This document shows positions 60,607 to 64,000 of a DNA stretch of 64,000 bases, piece after piece. The DNA lies in the NCBI RefSeq assembly GCF_041893525.1, contig NZ_CP169070.1. One strand, given 5' to 3'. The DNA is from Phaeobacter bryozoorum. GTDB lineage: Bacteria > Pseudomonadota > Alphaproteobacteria > Rhodobacterales > Rhodobacteraceae. Every line of letters starts with the position of its first letter. The stretch's first letter is position 1. The notes under the pieces were generated by a model. That model saw only the letters and a list, made by a program, of their open reading frames with translations. It made no database searches and was not told where the DNA came from. The translations under genes and the position numbers were made by a program.

Positions 60607-61824
60607 TCAGTCCAGCCGCAGCCGGAGCGCGGCATAGACCAGCAGGAGGCCGCAGCAGCTGGCCGAGATCAGGAAAGGCGCGCGCAGGGCGAGGTCGCGG
60701 CCAAGCTCCGGTTCCAGCAGCGCCACGACGGCACCGCCCGTCAGCGCGCCAAGCGGCATCGAGCCCCAGCCAAAGCAGCGGTAGATGCTGTTCACCCGGC
60801 CCAGCAGTTCGGAGGGGATGCGGCGCTGGCGCCAGGAGACGGTGATCACGTTCCAGACCATCGCCGCCGCCATCACGCCAAACATCGCCAGCGCCATGAT
60901 GATGCCGCTGCTGCTGACACCGATCAGCGCATAGCCAACCGCCCAGCCCGCAATCGACAGGTAAAGGCAGGGCTGCACCCCGATCAGGCGGCTGAGGCGC
61001 GGCGCAATCAGGCTGCCGGTCACAGCACCAAGGGCGGCAACCGACAGGACAAACCCGTATTCGGTAGGGCCGAGGCCAAGCACCTCCTGCGCGAAAAGCA
61101 CCTCTACGGTGATGGTTGCGGTGGCGAGGAAATTGGCGATGCCAAGCACGACCGCCAGCCGCAGCAGCAGCCCATCGCCGCGCATGAAGGTGATGCCCTG
61201 CATCAGCGCCTTGCCAAAGCTCTGCTGAACCGGCGCGCGCGGCGACAGGCTGATCAGCCAGACAAAACCGGCCGCCAGCACCAGCACGACCACATCCAGT
61301 CCAAAGGGAATAGCGATGCCGACCGCGATCAGCAGGCCGGCGAGCGGCGGCCCGATGAACTGGCCGGTGAGCTGTTCGGCGGTCCACATCTGGCCATTTG
61401 CCGCCTCAAGATCGGAGCTGGCAACGATATCGGGCAGGATGGTCTGGGCGGCATTGTCGCGGATCACCTCCGCCGCGCCAAGGAGGAAGGCCAGGCCGGC
61501 CAGCGCCCAGATGGCCCCGGCGGCCGGCGCGCTGAGCGCGAGCATGAGGATGGCGAGCACGATCACGGCGCGCAGCAGGTCGGCGCGGGCTATCAGCTTG
61601 CGCCGGTCGGCCATATCCGCGATCACCCCGGCGGGCAGCGCAAAGAACAGCCAGGGCAGGCGACCGGCTGCGGCCACGGCGGCAATCGCCACCGGATCGC
61701 GGGTCATCAGCGTTGCCAGCCAGGGCAGCGCCAGCAGGATGAACCCATCGCCGAGGTTGGTCAGCGCCCCGGCTGTGAACAGCAGCCGGTAATTGCGGTT
61801 ACGAAGCAGGAGCGGGGAGGCCAT
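60607..61824 (-). CDS. MFS exporter (MFS_3 / EntS-like)
   Basis: This twelve-helix major facilitator has 405 residues from ATG 61824, beginning ASPLLLRNRNYRLLFTAGAL, the usual start of this group. Loop 2-3 has AGVIADMADRRKLIARADLL. EntS-like members export siderophores and other small metabolites. It converges on the seven-gene cluster with a shared terminator, so export of the cluster product is a reasonable guess. A GTG at 61887 gives 21 extra residues with no family support. Confidence 0.88.
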   Translation of the reverse strand: MASPLLLRNRNYRLLFTAGALTNLGDGFILLALPWLATLMTRDPVAIAAVAAAGRLPWLFFALPAGVIADMADRRKLIARADLLRAVIVLAILMLALSAPAAGAIWALAGLAFLLGAAEVIRDNAAQTILPDIVASSDLEAANGQMWTAEQLTGQFIGPPLAGLLIAVGIAIPFGLDVVVLVLAAGFVWLISLSPRAPVQQSFGKALMQGITFMRGDGLLLRLAVVLGIANFLATATITVEVLFAQEVLGLGPTEYGFVLSVAALGAVTGSLIAPRLSRLIGVQPCLYLSIAGWAVGYALIGVSSSGIIMALAMFGVMAAAMVWNVITVSWRQRRIPSELLGRVNSIYRCFGWGSMPLGALTGGAVVALLEPELGRDLALRAPFLISASCCGLLLVYAALRLRLD

Positions 61825-61902
61825 GGTGGGGATGCCCTGAGGTTGTTCCGGTCCGGCGATACTAGCGCGCAGGGGCTGCGCTGTCACGGCTGCCGGTGCC
61901 GC

Positions 61903-62574
61903 TCAATCGAGCCGATACCCGGCGCCGCGCAGGGTCACGATGGCGTCACCTTCGGGGCCGAATTTCTTGCGCAGGCGGCCGATATAGACATCAACGATAT
62001 TGGTCATCGGGTCCGACTGCGTGCCCCAGACCGCATTCAGAATGCGTTCCCGGCTGAGGGCGCGGCCAATGTTCTTGATCAGCAGCACGGCCAGCTCGCG
62101 CTCCTTGCTGGAGAGCGCGACCGGGCGGCCGTCCACGTAGAATTCCAGCGCGCGGGGATCAAAGGAGAGGCCGCGATGGGTGATCACCTCATCGTCGGGT
62201 GTGCTCCCATAGCCGACCCGGCGGCGATGCAGCGCCTCCAGCCTTGCGACCAGCTCCTCAAAATCGAAGGGTTTGGGCAGGTAGTCGTCGGCACCGATGC
62301 GCAGGCCCGCGACCCGTTCGTCGGTTGAATCCAGCGCGGTGAGCATCAGAACAGGGGTGGTATTGGCGCGGGCGCGCATCCGCTGGCAGACCTCGATGCC
62401 GGAGATCCCCGGCAGCATCAGATCGAGGATCACCACATCAAAGTCGCGTGTTTGCAGGAACCCCAGCGCCAGTTCGCCATCCACCACGTGCTCGACGCTG
62501 AAGCCCTCAGCCTTCAACCCCCGGCGTATGAAATCGGCTACGCGCTCTTCATCCTCTACAAGCAGAATATTCAT
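61903..62574 (-). CDS. Two-component response regulator, OmpR/PhoB family
   Basis: The 223-residue regulator has a receiver domain with acidic pair ILLVEDEERVADFI, phospho-Asp in DVVILDLMLPGISG (about residue 51) and the conserved Lys in DDYLPKPFDFEEL. A winged-helix domain follows, with LSSKERELAVLLIKNIGRAL and VDVYIGRLRKKFG. It lies 24 bases after the histidine kinase gene in the same direction, so they form a pair. Confidence 0.95.
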   Translation of the reverse strand: MNILLVEDEERVADFIRRGLKAEGFSVEHVVDGELALGFLQTRDFDVVILDLMLPGISGIEVCQRMRARANTTPVLMLTALDSTDERVAGLRIGADDYLPKPFDFEELVARLEALHRRRVGYGSTPDDEVITHRGLSFDPRALEFYVDGRPVALSSKERELAVLLIKNIGRALSRERILNAVWGTQSDPMTNIVDVYIGRLRKKFGPEGDAIVTLRGAGYRLD

Positions 62575-62598
62575 CAGCTGTTCTCTGGCGTCCTGTGA

Positions 62599-63999
62599 CT
62601 ATGGGTCGGCATCCGTGGAGATCGTCAGCACAACCGTTGTGCCCCCCGTTGGGCGATCAAAGATCCGCGCCGAGCCGCCGTGGGCTTCGGCGATGGAGCG
62701 CACGATCGGCAGACCAAGGCCCAGCCCTTCGATATAGCGGCCGCTTGCGTTGGAGCCGCGAAAGAAACGCTCGAAGGCCAGTTCCTTTTCCGCGTTATCC
62801 ACGCCCGGCCCGTCATCGGACACCGCAATCTCAACGATATCGCCATGGGTCTGAAGGGTGACGGCGATCATGTCGCCGCCGTGGTATTTGGCATTTTCCA
62901 GCAGGGCGAGCACGGCCTGACGGATCCGCTGGCCATCGGCTATGACGATCACCTTGTCGCGCTGCGGCTCAAAGCCCACCTCGGCCCCGCAGAGTGCGAT
63001 CACCTCGTGGATCAGCCTGATCAGATCGACGGGTTTCCTGACCAGTTCAAGCGAGCCGGATTCCTTGCGCGCGATGAACAGAAGGTCGCTGATCAGATTG
63101 GCGGTGTGATTGGCGGCCAGCCGGGTCTTGGTCAGGGCGTCCTTGTATTCCTCGACGGTTTTGTCGGCGCCGCGCAGCGCCACGTCACTTTCGCCCTGAA
63201 TGACGGTCAGCGGGGTGCGCAGCTCATGGCTGACATCTGCCAGCAGCTGGCGGCGGTTCTGTTCGGATTTTCGCGCCTCGGTCAGCAGTTTTTCCAGCGT
63301 TTCGGTACGCTGGCGGACGGCCTGTTCCAGTTCCTCGTTCTGGGTGGTCAGGTTTTTGGTGCGGGCCGAGACCACTGCGGACATTTCATCCAGAACGCCG
63401 GCGATTTCCGACAGTTCGCTGCGCCCCGGCAGGGCGATCCGGCTGGAAAAATCCCCGGCCGCAAATTGCCGCACACCACCCAGAAGCTGCCTTAACGGGC
63501 GGGTGAATTCGCGGCGAAAGACAATCAGCGCGATGGCGGTGATGCAGAGAAAGGCCACCGCCAACCCAAAGGAGATCATGCGCACCAGCGCCATCTTTGC
63601 GCTGGCTTCGGCCTCGGCTCTTGAGACTTCCTCCTGCTCTTCGGTGAGCGCCGTTGAGATCAGCGTTCGGAAATCTTCCTTGATGTCTTCGTTGAGGGCC
63701 AGCGACACCTGGCGCCAGTCGCCACCGATGCCATCTGCGGCCTCGCGCGACTGCGCCCGCCGGTAAAGGTCGAGGATGTCGTCAATGATCTCCTCAATCT
63801 TGTCCAGCAGCATCAGCTCCGCCAGCTCCTCGTCGCCGACCAGCTCGATTTCCTGCTCAATGGCGGCGCGAATATTGGTGATATGGGTCTGAAGGCGGTT
63901 GGAAATATTGGTGATATCCGCCACCTGCCCGGTGTCGTCGGCCAGCAGCAGATCGCCAAAACGCTTGAACAGAAGATAGGTGTCTGCCGCCAGTTTCAG
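62599..63999 (-). CDS. Sensor histidine kinase of the pair (5' end beyond window)
   Basis: This is an inner-membrane kinase. The frame is open through the right edge (the codon at 63924 is GTG inside ...DTGQVADITN...), so the true start lies outside. The visible protein has a periplasmic helical sensor part, a membrane helix (MISFGLAVAFLCITAIALIVF), and a HAMP domain with FTRPLRQLLGGVRQFAAGDF. HisKA with LADVSHELRTPLTVIQ and HATPase with LLENAKYHGGD, SDDGPGVDNAEK and EGLGLGLPIVRSI follow. It partners the OmpR-type regulator downstream. Confidence 0.93.
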   Translation of the reverse strand: MKLAADTYLLFKRFGDLLLADDTGQVADITNISNRLQTHITNIRAAIEQEIELVGDEELAELMLLDKIEEIIDDILDLYRRAQSREAADGIGGDWRQVSLALNEDIKEDFRTLISTALTEEQEEVSRAEAEASAKMALVRMISFGLAVAFLCITAIALIVFRREFTRPLRQLLGGVRQFAAGDFSSRIALPGRSELSEIAGVLDEMSAVVSARTKNLTTQNEELEQAVRQRTETLEKLLTEARKSEQNRRQLLADVSHELRTPLTVIQGESDVALRGADKTVEEYKDALTKTRLAANHTANLISDLLFIARKESGSLELVRKPVDLIRLIHEVIALCGAEVGFEPQRDKVIVIADGQRIRQAVLALLENAKYHGGDMIAVTLQTHGDIVEIAVSDDGPGVDNAEKELAFERFFRGSNASGRYIEGLGLGLPIVRSIAEAHGGSARIFDRPTGGTTVVLTISTDADP

Positions 64000-64000
64000 A

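Noticed and set aside
1..64000. CRISPR arrays, rRNA or tRNA genes, transposases
   Set aside because: Repeat spacing, conserved RNA stretches and transposase motifs were looked for by eye on both strands and none was found. A small tRNA could be missed without a covariance search.

Overview
The window looks like a piece of a large plasmid or chromid from a marine Rhodobacteraceae (Roseobacter group) bacterium. The sequence is GC-rich, with dense operons and many 4-bp or 8-bp gene overlaps. The gene types (petrobactin-type siderophore operon, GlxA-type AraC regulator beside gcv genes, parAB with an iteron origin, NsrR-Hmp, AbrB-type transporter) recall Phaeobacter or Leisingera extrachromosomal elements. 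The genus is an inference from memory; no search was run.

Layout. (1) 1-8.4 kb: a cut-off AGCS amino-acid/sodium symporter, the glycine cleavage genes gcvT-gcvH-gcvP, a GlxA-type AraC regulator and a convergent FAD amine oxidase, together a glycine/amine catabolism block. (2) 8.4-24.3 kb: a siderophore island. A leftward ABC importer (ATPase, two permeases, binding protein) is divergent from a TonB receptor. A rightward operon follows with two NIS synthetases, an aryl-AMP ligase and one large protein that fuses carrier protein, AsbE-type transferase and 3-dehydroshikimate dehydratase. A type I ABC exporter and a DUF2218 protein close the island. (3) 24.3-38.1 kb: accessory genes, namely a Fic protein, a LuxR solo, a membrane AraC regulator, an RND efflux operon with a MipA-like protein, an ArsR/AHSA1 pair with a clear operator, a degenerate sulfotransferase-like protein and a BvgS-like sensor kinase. 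(4) 38.3-42.9 kb: the replication/partition module. parA-parB run leftward and a Rep_3-type initiator runs rightward, with four exact 22-bp iterons between them. The initiator reading frame carries an in-frame TAG near the junction of its two winged-helix domains.

(5) 43.1-51.9 kb: a DUF1206 membrane protein, a Tat-type multicopper oxidase, oxyR/katG with a shared operator, nsrR/hmp with two near-identical operators, and a universal stress protein behind an FNR-like box. This forms an oxidative and nitrosative stress block. (6) 52.2-61.9 kb: an apparently uncharacterised small-molecule cluster with two different ATP-grasp ligases, a flavoprotein, an AbrB-type membrane protein, a DmpG-type aldolase with its DmpF-type acylating dehydrogenase, an aminotransferase and a convergent MFS exporter. 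A reasonable hypothesis is that pyruvate and an acyl-CoA are turned into a 4-hydroxy amino acid, which is then joined to another building block by the ATP-grasp enzymes and exported. (7) 61.9-64 kb: a two-component system whose kinase runs off the right edge.

The + strand tends to be C-rich left of about 41 kb and G-rich or neutral to the right in lines I counted by eye. This fits the iteron region being the working replication origin and makes the stop codon in its initiator gene the most puzzling point. The best candidate for an undescribed system is the 52-62 kb ATP-grasp/aldolase cluster.
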